Shown here one piece after another: positions 5,062-5,964 of a stretch of 5,964 nucleotides of DNA. Source of the stretch: an uncultured Mycoplasma sp. (GTDB taxonomy: Bacteria; Bacillota_I; Bacilli_A; RF39; UBA660); the NCBI GenBank assembly GCA_947565485.1, contig CANOGG010000088.1, forward strand, positions 1-5,964, written 5' to 3'. Position 1 is the stretch's first letter. Each line of letters begins with the position of its first letter. A program made the position numbers and the translations under genes. The notes beneath the pieces were generated by a model. That model had not been told where the DNA came from, did not search any database, and saw nothing but the letters and a program-made list of their open reading frames with translations.

Positions 5062-5964
5062 ATGAAGAGGCAGGTTGCAGTTATAGGACTAGAGATGCAC
5101 TGTGAATTAAAGAGTAAGTCAAAAGTATTTTCGCGGGCCAAGAATGAATATAATGAAGTGCCAAATAGTAATGTTAGACCTCTTGATATGGGATTACCAG
5201 GAATACTTCCAGTTGTTAATAAGAAAAGTGTCGAAGAAGCTTTAATGGTTAGTTTAAGTATGAACTGTGAAGTACCGAAGTTTATGTATTTTGATCGGAA
5301 GAATTATTTTTATCCGGATTTGCCAAAGGGTTATCAGATTACCCAGATGGCGGCACCAGTAGGAATTAATGGTTATGTCGAAATTGAGACAAAGAATGGG
5401 TTAAAGAAAGTATTAATTCATGATGTCCATTTAGAAGAAGATACAGCAAGTTTAGACCATTATTTTGACACGACAACAATTGATTATAATCGTTCAGGAG
5501 TGCCACTTTTGGAGTTAGTGACAAACCCTTGTTTATCTAGTGCAGAAGAGGCCGTGGCTTTTTTAGAGCAGGTTATTAGAATGTATCGCTATATGGGAGT
5601 GAGTGATGCCGATACAAAAAGAGGCCAAGTGAGATGCGATGTAAACGTGTCAATACATGATGAAGATACTGAGGAACTTGGAACTAGAGTCGAGGTTAAG
5701 AATGTCAATTCGATTAGTGGGGTAAGTGATGCCATAAACTATGAGATAAAAAGACAGACAGAACTTAAGATGGCCGGGAAATATAATGAAGTTTATCAAG
5801 AGACCAGAAGATGGGATGAAGAAGCTCTTAAAACAGTTAGAATGCGGAGTAAAGAGGATGCGATAGATTATAAGTATTTTGTTGAGCCTAATATTCCTAA
5901 AATTAAACTTTCTCAAGAATATTTAGAGATGGTGAAAAAAAATATTCCAAGACTAGCCTTAGAG
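5062..5964 (+). CDS. gatB: Asp/Glu-tRNA amidotransferase subunit B, N-terminal 301 residues (3' end outside window)
   Basis: GatB binds the mischarged tRNA, activates the Glu or Asp carboxylate with ATP, and transfers ammonia received from GatA through an internal tunnel. The frame starts at ATG 5062 and stays open to the window edge, giving 301 of an expected ~475 residues. Family blocks appear in order: VIGLEMHCELKSKSKVFS (8-24), LDMGLPGILPVVN (41-53), FDRKNYFYPDLPKGYQITQ (77-95), HDVHLEEDTAS (120-130), DYNRSGVPLLELVTNP (141-156), GQVRCDVNVSI (188-198), VEVKNVNSI (210-218), QETRRWDE (246-253) and MRSKEDAIDYKYFVEPNI (261-278). His13, Glu125 and Glu151 sit where the kinase-site metal ligands lie in known structures (from memory). 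The cradle domain is therefore present and apparently intact. The helical domain and YqeY-like tail, which grip the tRNA elbow, are beyond the window. It is the last visible member of the operon. Confidence 0.97.
   Translation, partial: MKRQVAVIGLEMHCELKSKSKVFSRAKNEYNEVPNSNVRPLDMGLPGILPVVNKKSVEEALMVSLSMNCEVPKFMYFDRKNYFYPDLPKGYQITQMAAPVGINGYVEIETKNGLKKVLIHDVHLEEDTASLDHYFDTTTIDYNRSGVPLLELVTNPCLSSAEEAVAFLEQVIRMYRYMGVSDADTKRGQVRCDVNVSIHDEDTEELGTRVEVKNVNSISGVSDAINYEIKRQTELKMAGKYNEVYQETRRWDEEALKTVRMRSKEDAIDYKYFVEPNIPKIKLSQEYLEMVKKNIPRLALE

Noticed and set aside
5650..5916. Minus-strand open frame of 88 codons opposite gatB
   Set aside because: It is fully antisense to conserved GatB motifs, and its hydrophobic composition is what A/G-rich coding DNA gives when read backwards.

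Overview
The window comes from a low-GC bacterium, most likely Bacillota or a Mollicutes-related lineage. The DNA is A/T-rich, the coding strand carries far more G than C, and the Shine-Dalgarno sites are strong (AAAGGAGGTGG before gatB, AAGAAGGAG before gatC). Trp is always TGG and TGA is used as a stop, so there is no sign of the Mycoplasma code. Several GatA motifs (TGDS, IGNFGGFP) resemble, from memory, those of Mollicutes and Erysipelotrichia. The placement is an inference. No origin, RNA gene, CRISPR array, insertion sequence or convincing terminator is visible.

All genes lie on the + strand and are tightly packed. In order they are: the 3' half of aspS (aspartyl-tRNA synthetase); complete asnS (asparaginyl-tRNA synthetase); a small unknown ORF whose open frame begins inside the end of asnS; a second unknown gene of 219 aa; gatC; gatA; and the 5' two-thirds of gatB, cut by the window edge. 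The largest gap is 30 nt, gatC and gatA overlap by 4 nt, and gatA and gatB abut. This looks like one operon for charging tRNA with Asp and Asn and for making Gln-tRNA(Gln) (or Asn-tRNA(Asn)) by transamidation.

The unexpected part is 2244-3299, between asnS and gatC. The two unknown proteins are related to each other: the small one matches only the C-terminal half of the large one, with shared GTFM and ISDG motifs. The small ORF has no clear start, contains a degenerate 36-bp tandem duplication, and may be either a single-domain protein or a truncated duplicate. I do not recognise the family. Its position suggests a link to the tRNA-aminoacylation operon, but the sequence shows no function.
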